A DNA stretch of 64,000 nt from assembly GCA_017622555.1 (NCBI GenBank), contig JAGAQV010000015.1, forward strand, positions 1 through 64,000, written 5' to 3'. This DNA comes from Clostridia bacterium (lineage in GTDB: Bacteria; Bacillota; Clostridia; Oscillospirales; Acutalibacteraceae). The notes beneath the pieces are model-generated. The model saw only the letters and a list, made by a program, of their open reading frames with translations. It was not told the DNA's origin and did not search any database. This document shows, one piece after another, positions 8,479 through 16,575 of this stretch. A program made the translations under genes and the position numbers. Position 1 is the stretch's first letter. Each line of letters starts with the position of its first letter.

Positions 8479-9885
8479 TTAGTCAACGTCAAGCTGTTCT
8501 AATTTGCTTTTAGCCTGTAAGGGTTTTGAATCGCCGTGCTTTACAAAGAACATTGTTACAAACGAGAAAAGCACGAAAATTGCACCAAAGGTGAAGAACA
8601 CAAAGCGCATACCCAAAGCGTCGTAAAGCACACCTGAAAGAATGGGGGCAACAATTTGCGCTGCCATTGAAGCGGTGTAATAATAGCCTGTGTATTTACC
8701 CGTATCACCTTTTTTAGCAAGCTCAACAACCATGGGGAAGGAGTTAACGTTAATGGTTGCCCAGCCCACACCTGCAAGCATAAATACGGGGTACATAATA
8801 ATTTCGGGGGTTTTTGGCGTAATGAAAATGCCAATTGTAAAGGCTGTTGCAAGAATTAAAATACCTGAAAGAATTGTCTTTCTACGGCCAATTTTCGAGG
8901 CTATCATACCAACAGGAATGTAAGAAACTATTGCGGCGGCTTGGGCTACAATAAGGGTGAAGTTATAGTCAAAGCCTAAAATATTAGTTGCATAAACCGA
9001 ATATTTACTTGTAATTGAGTTATAACCGATATACCACAATGCAACTGAAGCGAGAATTAACAAAAGGGAAGTAAATTCAGCTTTTGTAAGACCGCTTTTG
9101 CTTTGCACGGGTACAGCCTCTTCCTTAGTGTCAAGACCGTATTTAACGGTGTCTTCTTCCATTTCAGCGGCCCACTTTTTCTCCTTAACAGTTAAAAGGA
9201 AAAGAACAAAGCCTAAAAGCATGACGCCGCAAACTGCAGCAACATAGCCTGTGTATTGCATATAAAGGTTTTTGCTTGTTGCGAAAACCATACCTAAAAC
9301 AAGTACGATAATACCGCCTGCTGTACCTGTAAGATTAATAATTGCATTAGCTTTTGAACGCAAGGGCTTCACCGTAACGTCAGGCATTAAAGCAACCGCG
9401 GGGGAGCGGAAGGTTGCCATAGAAATTAGCACAACCAAAAGTGTTGCAATAAAGCCAATAAGCGGCCACGGGTTTTCAATGGTAAGCTTTATGGTAGCTT
9501 CACGAACAGCGGCTTTAAAGGCTTCGTCGCTTAAAGCGCCCTGCTGTAATTCCGGTATTCCTGCAGCAGTAATGCGCGCAAGCTGATAATTATCAACAAA
9601 GGTAAGACCAATAAAGGAAACCACAGCGGCAATTGTACCGCAGAAAATAAATGGGGTGCGTCTGCCAAAGCGGGTGTTTGTCTTGTCGGAAAGTGCGCCA
9701 AAAATTGGTAGCAAAAATACCGCCAAAACATTGTCAATTGACATTACTGCGCCCGAAACCGATTGGGGAAGACCAAAGTGGTTGGTTAAAATAAGTGGTG
9801 TGATAGCGTCATAAGCTTGCCAAAAGGCCGAAATTAAAAAGAAAGCCATGCCAACAAGCAAAACACGTTTGTAATTAAGCTTCAT
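8479..9885 (-). CDS. MFS transporter, GPH/SLC45 sugar-carrier-like
   Basis: A 468-aa, 12-segment major facilitator. The loop 2-3 motif GALSDKTNTRFGRRTPFI and its repeat in the second half (GMIASKIGRRKT) are those of the sucrose/glycoside carrier group (SLC45, GPH). A large cytoplasmic loop (about residues 235-275) separates the halves. It probably couples uptake of a sugar or glycoside to protons. I start at the ATG at 9885 because AAAGGTG lies about 6 nt upstream; the longer frame begins with a GTG inside that ribosome binding site. Confidence 0.85.
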   Translation of the reverse strand: MKLNYKRVLLVGMAFFLISAFWQAYDAITPLILTNHFGLPQSVSGAVMSIDNVLAVFLLPIFGALSDKTNTRFGRRTPFIFCGTIAAVVSFIGLTFVDNYQLARITAAGIPELQQGALSDEAFKAAVREATIKLTIENPWPLIGFIATLLVVLISMATFRSPAVALMPDVTVKPLRSKANAIINLTGTAGGIIVLVLGMVFATSKNLYMQYTGYVAAVCGVMLLGFVLFLLTVKEKKWAAEMEEDTVKYGLDTKEEAVPVQSKSGLTKAEFTSLLLILASVALWYIGYNSITSKYSVYATNILGFDYNFTLIVAQAAAIVSYIPVGMIASKIGRRKTILSGILILATAFTIGIFITPKTPEIIMYPVFMLAGVGWATINVNSFPMVVELAKKGDTGKYTGYYYTASMAAQIVAPILSGVLYDALGMRFVFFTFGAIFVLFSFVTMFFVKHGDSKPLQAKSKLEQLDVD

Positions 9886-10023
9886 AAAATACACCTTTCA
9901 AATTATTTTTGCCAAGTATTGTAAAATCAATATAACATATTTTGGTGTAAAAAGCAATTATATATATTTTGTGCAGTAAGAATTTTTTTATAAAATAAAA
10001 TGTACAAAAATAAATTTTTGCTA

Positions 10024-10051
10024 TTGACAAAACGCTAATTTGTGTTATAAT
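10024..10051 (+). promoter_or_regulatory. Promoter of the tRNA-Ile2/Trp unit
   Basis: TTGACA (10024-10029), a 16-bp spacer and TATAAT (10046-10051), 15 bp before the first tRNA. Confidence 0.8.
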
Positions 10052-10066
10052 AACTTTTGCTTATTT

Positions 10067-10143
10067 GGAGCATTAGCTCAGTTGGTTAGAGCAACCGGCT
10101 CATAACCGGTCGGTCCGGGGTTCGAGTCCCTGATGCTCCACCA
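10067..10143 (+). tRNA. tRNA-Ile2 (CAT, lysidine type)
   Basis: A 77-nt cloverleaf with encoded CCA; acceptor stem GGAGCAT/ATGCTCC, anticodon CAT in the stem ACCGG/CCGGT. The loop context GGCTCATAACC matches Firmicutes tRNA-Ile2, whose C34 is changed to lysidine by TilS, rather than elongator Met as in the copy at 6505. The isotype call is by resemblance; Met is the alternative. Confidence 0.75.
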
Positions 10144-10159
10144 AATAAGCGTTATACTT

Positions 10160-10234
10160 AGGGGTATGGTGTCAACGGTAGCACACCGGTCTCCAAAACC
10201 GTTTGTGAGGGTTCGAATCCTTCTACCCCTGCCA
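10160..10234 (+). tRNA. tRNA-Trp (CCA)
   Basis: A 75-nt cloverleaf, acceptor stem AGGGGTA/TACCCCT, anticodon CCA in loop CTCCAAA, discriminator G and encoded CCA. The 3' part of the T arm and acceptor stem is duplicated 155 bp downstream. Confidence 0.95.
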
Positions 10235-10237
10235 AAA

Positions 10238-10277
10238 TAAAAGCATTGACCTTTATGGTCAGTGCTTTTATTTTTTA
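10238..10277 (+). terminator. Terminator of the tRNA-Ile2/Trp unit
   Basis: An AAAGCATTGACC/GGTCAGTGCTTT stem with a TTTAT loop and a T-rich tail, immediately after tRNA-Trp. Confidence 0.85.
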
Positions 10278-10284
10278 TTTAATA

Positions 10285-10377
10285 AAGGATTCGAACAAGG
10301 GTTCGGTAGTGAATGACAGTCCGGTGGACTGTCAGAGCCGAACCTGACCGAGCACCGCAGTGCGAGAACGAATCCTT
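10285..10377. repeat. Nested palindromic element beside tRNA-Trp
   Basis: A 93-bp unit bounded by AAGGATTCG and CGAATCCTT. Inside lie a second pair GGGTTCGG/CCGAACC and a perfect hairpin GACAGTCC-GGT-GGACTGTC (10315-10333). Its outer right arm is identical to the tRNA T-arm sequence. No ORF is present. It looks like a small mobile or recombination-derived palindrome that reconstructs the tRNA end, not a gene. Confidence 0.7.
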
Positions 10378-10392
10378 CTACCCCTGCCAAAA
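10369..10392 (+). repeat. Second copy of the tRNA-Trp 3' end
   Basis: These 24 bases repeat 10214-10237 exactly: the 3' half of the T arm, the acceptor strand, CCA and four following bases. This is the arrangement expected for an attachment-site duplication at a tRNA gene. A terminator hairpin follows both copies. Confidence 0.75.
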
Positions 10393-10394
10393 CG

Positions 10395-10432
10395 AAAATC
10401 CTGTCGACTTTTGTCGATGGGATTTTTGTTTT
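10395..10432 (+). terminator. Second terminator behind the tRNA-end duplication
   Basis: An AAATCCTGTCGAC/GTCGATGGGATTT stem with TTTT loop and a T-rich tail, placed relative to the duplicated tRNA end as the first terminator is to tRNA-Trp. Confidence 0.75.
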
Positions 10433-10530
10433 GTATTATTCATTTTTCATTATTCAATATTCATCATTCATTAAAACGGATTTTCGTAATGAATAATGAA
10501 GTCGCTAACGCTGATGAATAATGAACAATT
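10433..10530 (+). repeat. AT-rich palindromic repeat (MITE-like), copy A
   Basis: About 100 bp built from inverted ATTCATTATTCA-type arms around AAAACGGATTTTCGTAATG, with no ORF. A second copy of about 85-90% identity by eye lies in reverse orientation at 35294-35398. Both copies directly follow a terminator hairpin ending in a GATTTTTG-type tail. Confidence 0.75.
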
Positions 10531-10729
10531 TCGGTGTCGGCTTTGCCGACGAATTATAAATAATATGTAAGGCTTCGAACACATATTCAACAATAATCAA
10601 TTGTATTGAAATCGTAATTCTTCTCCAAAAATTAAAGCATCGACCATCACGGTCGGTGATTTTTTGCATTTATATATTATATTAAATATATCTAAAAGTT
10701 AAAAAAAGGTTACAATATATGTTAAAAAG
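10531..10729. other. Gene-free region with a degenerate tRNA-end copy and terminator
   Basis: It contains a GTCGGC-TTT-GCCGAC hairpin (about 10536-10550), AT-rich sequence, and at 10610-10665 a stretch resembling the tRNA-Trp tail plus terminator (CGTAATTCTTCT, then stem AAAGCATCGACC/GGTCGGTGATTTTTT at 10634-10665). This may be an older, decayed duplication. No coding sequence is seen. Confidence 0.55.
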
Positions 10730-10759
10730 TTGACATTGCACCACCGTTTTTGTTAAAAT
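10730..10759 (+). promoter_or_regulatory. Promoter of the yicC-rsgA gene cluster
   Basis: TTGACA (10730-10735), 18-bp spacer, TAAAAT (10754-10759), about 65 bp before the yicC start codon. Confidence 0.6.
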
Positions 10760-10823
10760 AGATTAAATATTATGGGATAATATCGGTTTATTCCGTTTAT
10801 ATATTTTGCAAAGGGTGATATAA

Positions 10824-11702
10824 ATGGTCAGAAGTATGACAGGCTTCGGCAGGGCAAAGGGTCAGCATAATGGCTTTGACGTTACTGTTGAAATTAAGTC
10901 AGTAAATCACAGGTATTTTGAATTTTCGGCTCGTATGCCACGTGCTTATTGTTTTTTGGAGGAAAAAATAAAATCTTATTTAAACCAAAAAATTTCACGC
11001 GGTAAGGTGGAGGTTTCAATTTTGGTTGAAGACCTTAACCAGAATGCTACCGTTATTGAAATTAACCGTGAATATGCCGATGCTTATATAAAGGCTTTAA
11101 ATAATCTTTCTAAGGAATATAAGCTTAAAAACGACGTTAAGGTTTCAACCGTTGCCGGCAATAATGAAATGTTTAAGGTGCGTCGTCAGCAAGTTGAGGA
11201 CGAGGTTATTGAAGCCGCAATAATGCCCGTTTTGGAGGAGGCTTGCCAAAACTTTATCGCAATGCGCAGTGTCGAGGGCGAGCGCCTTTTAAACGACGTT
11301 GTTTCCCGCACCGAATATATTCTTTCGAAGGTTGAATTTATTGAAAGCAAATCACCTGAAACGGTTGCCGCTTATCAAGAAAGAATTACACAAAAAATCA
11401 AAGAGCTTATTGGGGATAACACTGTGGACGAGCAGCGCATTTTAACCGAGGTTGCAATTTTTGCTGACAGGGTTGCCGTTGCTGAAGAAACCGTAAGGCT
11501 CCGCAGTCACATAAAGCAGTTTACAGGTCTTTTGGAAAGTGACGAGCCGGTTGGCCGCAAGCTTGACTTTATCGTTCAGGAAATGAACCGCGAAACAAAC
11601 ACCATTGGCTCTAAGGCGCAGGATATTGAAATTGCCCACACAGTTGTTGACATTAAGTCGGAAATTGAAAAAATTCGTGAGCAAATTCAAAATATGGAGT
11701 AA
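10824..11702 (+). CDS. yicC: YicC/YloC-family endoribonuclease
   Basis: A 292-aa protein that starts with the family signature SMTGFGRA (residues 4-11) and has the conserved KSVNHRYFE segment and the C-terminal [21 protein letters not shown] block. YicC/YloC proteins are RNA-cleaving enzymes that act in RNA turnover; biochemical detail is known mainly from E. coli and B. subtilis. Length is standard. The GGTGATATAA upstream gives a ribosome binding site. It heads the conserved clostridial/bacillar cluster yicC-remA-gmk-rpoZ-priA. Confidence 0.93.
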   Translation: MVRSMTGFGRAKGQHNGFDVTVEIKSVNHRYFEFSARMPRAYCFLEEKIKSYLNQKISRGKVEVSILVEDLNQNATVIEINREYADAYIKALNNLSKEYKLKNDVKVSTVAGNNEMFKVRRQQVEDEVIEAAIMPVLEEACQNFIAMRSVEGERLLNDVVSRTEYILSKVEFIESKSPETVAAYQERITQKIKELIGDNTVDEQRILTEVAIFADRVAVAEETVRLRSHIKQFTGLLESDEPVGRKLDFIVQEMNRETNTIGSKAQDIEIAHTVVDIKSEIEKIREQIQNME

Positions 11703-11707
11703 TTTTT

Positions 11708-11977
11708 ATGAAGCTTGTTAATATTGGCTCGGGCAATTTGGTGTCAGCTGACCGTATTGTTACGGTGGTGACCCCTGAATCTGCCCCGATAAAAAGAATC
11801 ATTCAGGATGCTAAGGAAAAGGGCAACCTTATTGACGCTACACACGGCCGCAAAACCAAAACCGTTATTATTACTGATAGCGACCATATTATTTTGTGTT
11901 ACTTAACGGTTGAAAAGCTGGCAGGCAGAATTAGTGATGAAGCGTTTAAGGTGTTTAAGGAGGATGAAGATGAGTAA
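11708..11977 (+). CDS. remA: RemA-like DNA-binding regulator (DUF370)
   Basis: An 89-aa DUF370 protein, with the typical KLVNIGSGN start, [24 protein letters not shown] core and [19 protein letters not shown]. In B. subtilis RemA forms ring-like oligomers that bind DNA and activate biofilm-matrix and osmoprotection genes. The gene lies between yicC and gmk as in many Firmicutes and overlaps the gmk start by 8 nt. Target genes in this organism are unknown. Confidence 0.9.
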   Translation: MKLVNIGSGNLVSADRIVTVVTPESAPIKRIIQDAKEKGNLIDATHGRKTKTVIITDSDHIILCYLTVEKLAGRISDEAFKVFKEDEDE

Positions 11978-12584
11978 GGGCGGCGTATTTGTAGTTGCAG
12001 GTCCTTCGGGCAGCGGCAAGGACACATTGTTTAAAGAGCTTTTTAAAAGAAAGCCCGAAATAAAATTTTCAATATCCAGCATAACCCGACCGATGCGTGT
12101 GGGTGAGGTTGAGGGTGAAAAGTATAACTTTATTACCCGTGAGAAGTTTTTAAGTATGCTTGAGAATGATGAATTACTTGAGTATAACGAATATATCGGT
12201 AATTACTACGGCACACCAAAGGCGCCTGTAATTGCCGCCATTGAAAAGGGACAGGACATTTTAATTGAAGTGGATGTTAACGGAGCTAAAGAAATTTGCG
12301 AAAAATTACCCGAAGCTGTTACTGTTTTTATAATGCCCCCGTCCTATCAGGAGCTTAAACGCCGCTTAAGCGGAAGAGGTACCGAAACGCAGGAGCTTAT
12401 TGACAAGCGTATGAAGGAAGCCTTAAATGAAATTGCGCGTGCTACAGAGTTTGATTATATTGTTGTAAATGATGATATCAATACTGCTGTTGACGATATA
12501 ATTGAAGTAATATCAAGCAGTCGCTTGATGCTTAAAAGACAAAAAAATTTAATTGATGGAGTGCTTAGTAATGTTGAATCCTAA
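11970..12584 (+). CDS. gmk: Guanylate kinase
   Basis: A 204-aa enzyme phosphorylating GMP to GDP with ATP. The P-loop GPSGSGKDT is at residues 11-19, followed by the GMP-binding region [19 protein letters not shown] and a lid segment. I use the ATG at 11970 ([11 protein letters not shown]), with AAGGAGGATGA upstream, since a longer frame adds only sequence shared with the remA gene. The gene overlaps remA by 8 nt and rpoZ by 14 nt. Confidence 0.95.
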   Translation: MSKGGVFVVAGPSGSGKDTLFKELFKRKPEIKFSISSITRPMRVGEVEGEKYNFITREKFLSMLENDELLEYNEYIGNYYGTPKAPVIAAIEKGQDILIEVDVNGAKEICEKLPEAVTVFIMPPSYQELKRRLSGRGTETQELIDKRMKEALNEIARATEFDYIVVNDDINTAVDDIIEVISSSRLMLKRQKNLIDGVLSNVES

Positions 12585-12747
12585 TATTGGTAAATTAATT
12601 GGCGGTTACGAAAACAGATACCGTTTGGTAATTGACGTGGCTCACACAGCCCGTGATATTTCACAAAAGCAGGAGGAAATGGGCGAAATTTCTATTGAAA
12701 AGCCCGTTTCGGTTGCAATTGACAAATTAGCAAGCGAGCTTGAATAA
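12571..12747 (+). CDS. rpoZ: RNA polymerase omega subunit
   Basis: A 58-aa protein with the omega pattern: N-terminal [20 protein letters not shown], then TARDISQKQE and EKPVSVAIDKLASEL. Omega stabilises the beta' subunit during RNA polymerase assembly. The ATG at 12571 is preferred; it follows a GGAG about 9 nt away. It overlaps the end of gmk by 14 nt, the usual gene order in Firmicutes. Confidence 0.93.
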   Translation: MLNPNIGKLIGGYENRYRLVIDVAHTARDISQKQEEMGEISIEKPVSVAIDKLASELE

Positions 12748-12781
12748 TTAAACCTTAAATTTATAAAAGGAGGGATTGTGT

Positions 12782-15193
12782 ATGTTATCGCCTGTAGCGA
12801 AAGTTGCCCTTTACGGCGCAGCCTATGCTTTTGATAAGCTGTATTCTTATGCAATTCCGCCTAAAATGAATTTAACAGCGGGGCAAAGGGTTATAGTACC
12901 TTTTGGTCGCGGCAACACCGAAAAGCAGGGCATTGTTTTTGAAGTGGCCGAAGAAGACAGTTATCATTTAAAAACGGTTAAATCGGTTATTGATGAAACC
13001 CCCGTTTTAAGCGATGAAATGCTTAAAATGTGCGAATATATGCATGAAACGGTGTTTTGCACTCGCTGTGATGCGGTGTCTGCCATGCTTCCGACAGGGC
13101 TTAACCACCGCCTTATTAACTTTTATTCGGCTAATATTGACTTTTTGGGGCTTGAGCTTTTGTCCGATAGCGAAAAGGAAATTTTTAACTTTTTAAAATC
13201 CAAAGGCGAAAAAAGCGAGGATGACATAACCTCTACTTTTAGTGTCGATGCTTTACTTTTAAAGCAAATGACTGAAAAGGAAGCCCTTATAAAAAACAGC
13301 GAAACCAAGCAAAAAATGGGTGACGCCACACAAAAGTGGGTAAGGCTTTGTGATGATATTTCCGAAATTAAGCTTACTGCCCGCCAAAAAGATGTAGTAG
13401 ATATCCTTTATGATATTGAAACCGCTTCGGTTAAGGAGCTTCGCTATTTTACGGGGGTTTCAATGTCGGTTATTGAAAATTTAATACAAAAAGGCGTGCT
13501 TGTTGCTTTTGAACGTCAGGTTTTCCGTTCTCCTTATAAAACAAATGCCGTACCAAATCCTAATGAGATTTATTTAACTGCTGAACAGCAGGCCGCTTTT
13601 ATGGGGCTTCGAGAAAAGCTGAAAAGTGATAAGGCCGAGGTATCACTTTTATACGGTGTAACAGGCTCGGGTAAAACACAGGTGTTTTTAAAGCTTGTGG
13701 ATGAGGTGTCCCAAAAAGGTGAGGGCGTTATTGTAATGGTGCCCGAAATTGCTTTAACACCACAAATGATTGATATTTTTACAAAGCGCTACGGTAATAA
13801 AATTGCAGTTTTTCACAGCGCAATGTCTATGGGTCAGCGTATGGACGAATGGACCCGCATTAAAAACGGTGATGCGGTTATCGCTATCGGTACCCGCAGT
13901 GCAATCTTTGCCCCCTTTAAAAAGCTTGGGCTTATCATTATTGATGAGGAACAGGAGCACACCTATAAATCTGAAAAATCGCCACGCTTTCACACACGTG
14001 ATTTAGCAAAATTCCGTGTAGCATACCATAAATCGCTTTTGTGCTTGGCATCCGCCACACCTTCGCTTGAAAGCTACGCAGCGGCAAAAAAGGGTAAATA
14101 TTCACTTTACACCCTTAAAAACCGATATAATAATTCACAGCTTCCCGAGGTGGAGGTTGTTGATATGAAAAAGGAAATTTTAAACGGTAATACCTCCCCC
14201 GTAAGTGAAGCGCTTTATGAAGCCATAAACGAAACGCTTAACAGTAATAAGCAGGCAATTTTACTGCTTAACCGCAGGGGACATAATACCTATATTTCCT
14301 GCCCTAACTGTGGCTATGTTGCCACCTGCCCAAACTGCAGCGTTTCGTTGACGTACCATTCAGCAAATAAACGGCTTATGTGTCATTATTGCGGTCATTC
14401 CGTACCTGTGGCGCAAAAGTGCCCCGATTGTGACTGCGAAAGCCTTAAATTTATGGGGCTTGGCACACAAAAGGCGGCTGAGGAATTAGAGACCCTTTTC
14501 CCAAATGCTAAAATACTGCGGCTTGATGCTGACAGTACGGTATCGAGGGAATCCTATTCAACCTATCTTTCAGCCTTTGCAAAGGGTGAATATGATATTT
14601 TGCTCGGTACACAAATGGTGGCAAAGGGGCTTGATTTTCCAAACGTTACCTTGGTCGGTGTAATGGGCGCCGATGCCGCAATGTACAGTGAGGATTTTCG
14701 CAGCTTTGAACGCAGCTTTTCGCTTTTAACACAGGTTGTTGGCAGGGCAGGTCGTGGCGATAATGCCGGCAGGGCTATTATTCAAACCGTAAACCCTGAC
14801 AGTCAGCTTATTTCCTTTGCCGAGGCGCAGGATTATGACAGCTTTTACAATCAGGAAATTATGACGCGCTCGCTTATGACCTTTCCGCCCTACTGTGATA
14901 TTTGCGCAGTTTATACCCAGTCAATATCCCGTGCAGATGCCGAAAGGACTATAAAAGAAATTTTTGGCAAAATTCGGGAAATGATAGATAATAGCTATAC
15001 CGATGTAAAGGTTATAATTTTAGGCCCTACACCGTCGGGAATAGCAAGGGTAAATAATAAATACCGTTTTCGTATGATAATTAAATGCAAAAATAATAAG
15101 CGTTTTCGTGAAATGCTTAAAAATGCAATTAACATAAAATTAGTTCGTGACGTTACCGTTTCGGTGGATATTAACCCCGAAACAATGCTTTAA
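12782..15193 (+). CDS. priA: Primosomal replication-restart helicase PriA
   Basis: An 803-aa superfamily 2 helicase that reloads the replisome at collapsed forks. Visible are the N-terminal 3'-binding domain, Walker A GVTGSGKTQVF, the DEEQ box IIDEEQEHTYK with SPRFHTRD, and the zinc-binding cysteine cluster (CPNCGYVATCPNC ... CHYCGH ... CPDCDC) near residue 510. Motif VI is QVVGRAGRG. I start at the ATG at 12782, 7 nt after AGGAGG, not at the in-frame TTG at 12776, which sits too close to the ribosome binding site. Confidence 0.96.
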   Translation: MLSPVAKVALYGAAYAFDKLYSYAIPPKMNLTAGQRVIVPFGRGNTEKQGIVFEVAEEDSYHLKTVKSVIDETPVLSDEMLKMCEYMHETVFCTRCDAVSAMLPTGLNHRLINFYSANIDFLGLELLSDSEKEIFNFLKSKGEKSEDDITSTFSVDALLLKQMTEKEALIKNSETKQKMGDATQKWVRLCDDISEIKLTARQKDVVDILYDIETASVKELRYFTGVSMSVIENLIQKGVLVAFERQVFRSPYKTNAVPNPNEIYLTAEQQAAFMGLREKLKSDKAEVSLLYGVTGSGKTQVFLKLVDEVSQKGEGVIVMVPEIALTPQMIDIFTKRYGNKIAVFHSAMSMGQRMDEWTRIKNGDAVIAIGTRSAIFAPFKKLGLIIIDEEQEHTYKSEKSPRFHTRDLAKFRVAYHKSLLCLASATPSLESYAAAKKGKYSLYTLKNRYNNSQLPEVEVVDMKKEILNGNTSPVSEALYEAINETLNSNKQAILLLNRRGHNTYISCPNCGYVATCPNCSVSLTYHSANKRLMCHYCGHSVPVAQKCPDCDCESLKFMGLGTQKAAEELETLFPNAKILRLDADSTVSRESYSTYLSAFAKGEYDILLGTQMVAKGLDFPNVTLVGVMGADAAMYSEDFRSFERSFSLLTQVVGRAGRGDNAGRAIIQTVNPDSQLISFAEAQDYDSFYNQEIMTRSLMTFPPYCDICAVYTQSISRADAERTIKEIFGKIREMIDNSYTDVKVIILGPTPSGIARVNNKYRFRMIIKCKNNKRFREMLKNAINIKLVRDVTVSVDINPETML

Positions 15194-15207
15194 AGGATGA
15201 ATTTTAA

Positions 15208-15648
15208 ATGGCTATAAGAAATATTGTAACTAAAGGTGACGATGTGCTTCGCAAAATTTGCCGCACACAAATGAAGTTTGATGACAAGCTTGCAATGGTG
15301 CTTGACGATATGCGTGAAACCATGTATAAGGCCGAGGGTGTAGGTCTTGCCGCACCTCAGGTAGGTCTTCTTCGCCGTTTTTGCATAATAGACGTTGGTG
15401 ACGGTTTAATTGAACTTATAAATCCCGTTATTATGGAAACAAGCGGCAGTCAAATCGGGCCCGAGGGCTGTCTTTCTATACCTGGTGAATCGGCCGAGGT
15501 TGAACGCCCTATGTATGTAAAGGTTCGTGCACAGGACCGTTTTGGCAATAACATTGTTGTTGAAGGCACCGAACTTAAGGCACGTGCTCTTTGTCACGAA
15601 ATTGACCACCTTGACGGAATTTTATATATAGATAAGGTAAAAAGATAA
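15208..15648 (+). CDS. def: Peptide deformylase
   Basis: A 146-aa metalloenzyme removing the formyl group from nascent N-terminal methionine. All three signatures are present: GVGLAAPQVG, EGCLSIPG (Cys ligand) and HEIDHLDG (two His ligands and catalytic Glu). It is the short form. The stop overlaps the fmt start (TAATG), coupling deformylase with the enzyme that makes formyl-Met-tRNA. Confidence 0.96.
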   Translation: MAIRNIVTKGDDVLRKICRTQMKFDDKLAMVLDDMRETMYKAEGVGLAAPQVGLLRRFCIIDVGDGLIELINPVIMETSGSQIGPEGCLSIPGESAEVERPMYVKVRAQDRFGNNIVVEGTELKARALCHEIDHLDGILYIDKVKR

Positions 15649-16574
15649 TGAAAATTGTTTTTATGGGCACTCCTGATTATGCGGTGAAAACCCTCGAAGC
15701 ACTTATTAAAAGTGAACACACGGTAGCGGCGGTTTTTGCCCAGCCCGACAAGCCCGTTGGCAGAAAGCAAATTTTAACCCCACCGCCTGTTAAGGTTTGT
15801 GCCGAAAGCTATAATATACCCGTTTATCAGCCCAATTCGGTTAGAACGGGTGAAGCACTTGAAATTATAAATAGTATTAACCCCGACGTTATTGTGGTTG
15901 TGGCTTACGGTAAAATTTTACCTAAGGAAATTTTAAAAGCCGCAAAATTTGGCTGTGTTAACGGTCACGCTTCACTTTTGCCGAAATATCGCGGTGCTTC
16001 GCCTATTCAGTGGTGCATTGTTCAGGGTGAAACTGAAACAGGCATTACCACCATGCTTATGGATGAGGGGATGGACACGGGGGATATTTTAGAAACCGTG
16101 ACAGTAAAAATTGGCGATAACGAAACCGCTGAAGAACTGTTTGAAAGGTTATCAAGTATAAGCGCTGATTTAATGCTTTCCACATTAAATAAATTAGAAA
16201 AAGGTGAAATTAGCCCAAAAAAGCAAGAGGGCGAAGCCACTTACGCGCCTATTATAAAAAAGGAAATGGCATTGCTTGATTTTAACAAGTCTGCCAAAGT
16301 GCTTTTTGACGCTGTAAGGGGTTATTATTCCTGGCCTTGTGCTTACTTTTTTATGGACGGCAAGCGTATTAAGGTTATAAAGGCCGCAGTTGGCGGTAAA
16401 ACCGATAAGACGGCAGGTACAGTTGTGGGTAACAGCGGTGTGCTTTCTATTGCTTGCGGTGATGGTTATTCATTGGATATTTTAACACTGCAGGCCGAAG
16501 GCTCAAAGATGATGGATGCTAAGCAGTACCTTTGCGGAAAACAAATACCAATAGGTACTGTGGTTGGTGAATAA
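15648..16574 (+). CDS. fmt: Methionyl-tRNA formyltransferase
   Basis: A 308-aa enzyme transferring formyl from 10-formyl-tetrahydrofolate to Met-tRNA(fMet). It opens with VFMGTPDYAV and has the catalytic block NGHASLLPKYRGASPIQW, with Asn/His/Asp active-site residues, and a C-terminal tRNA-binding OB fold from about residue 205. Standard length. Confidence 0.96.
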   Translation: MKIVFMGTPDYAVKTLEALIKSEHTVAAVFAQPDKPVGRKQILTPPPVKVCAESYNIPVYQPNSVRTGEALEIINSINPDVIVVVAYGKILPKEILKAAKFGCVNGHASLLPKYRGASPIQWCIVQGETETGITTMLMDEGMDTGDILETVTVKIGDNETAEELFERLSSISADLMLSTLNKLEKGEISPKKQEGEATYAPIIKKEMALLDFNKSAKVLFDAVRGYYSWPCAYFFMDGKRIKVIKAAVGGKTDKTAGTVVGNSGVLSIACGDGYSLDILTLQAEGSKMMDAKQYLCGKQIPIGTVVGE

Positions 16575-16575
16575 A

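Noticed and set aside
10067..10143. Second elongator tRNA-Met
   Set aside because: The anticodon-arm context GGCTCATAACC is that of tRNA-Ile2 with lysidine; Met remains a minor alternative.
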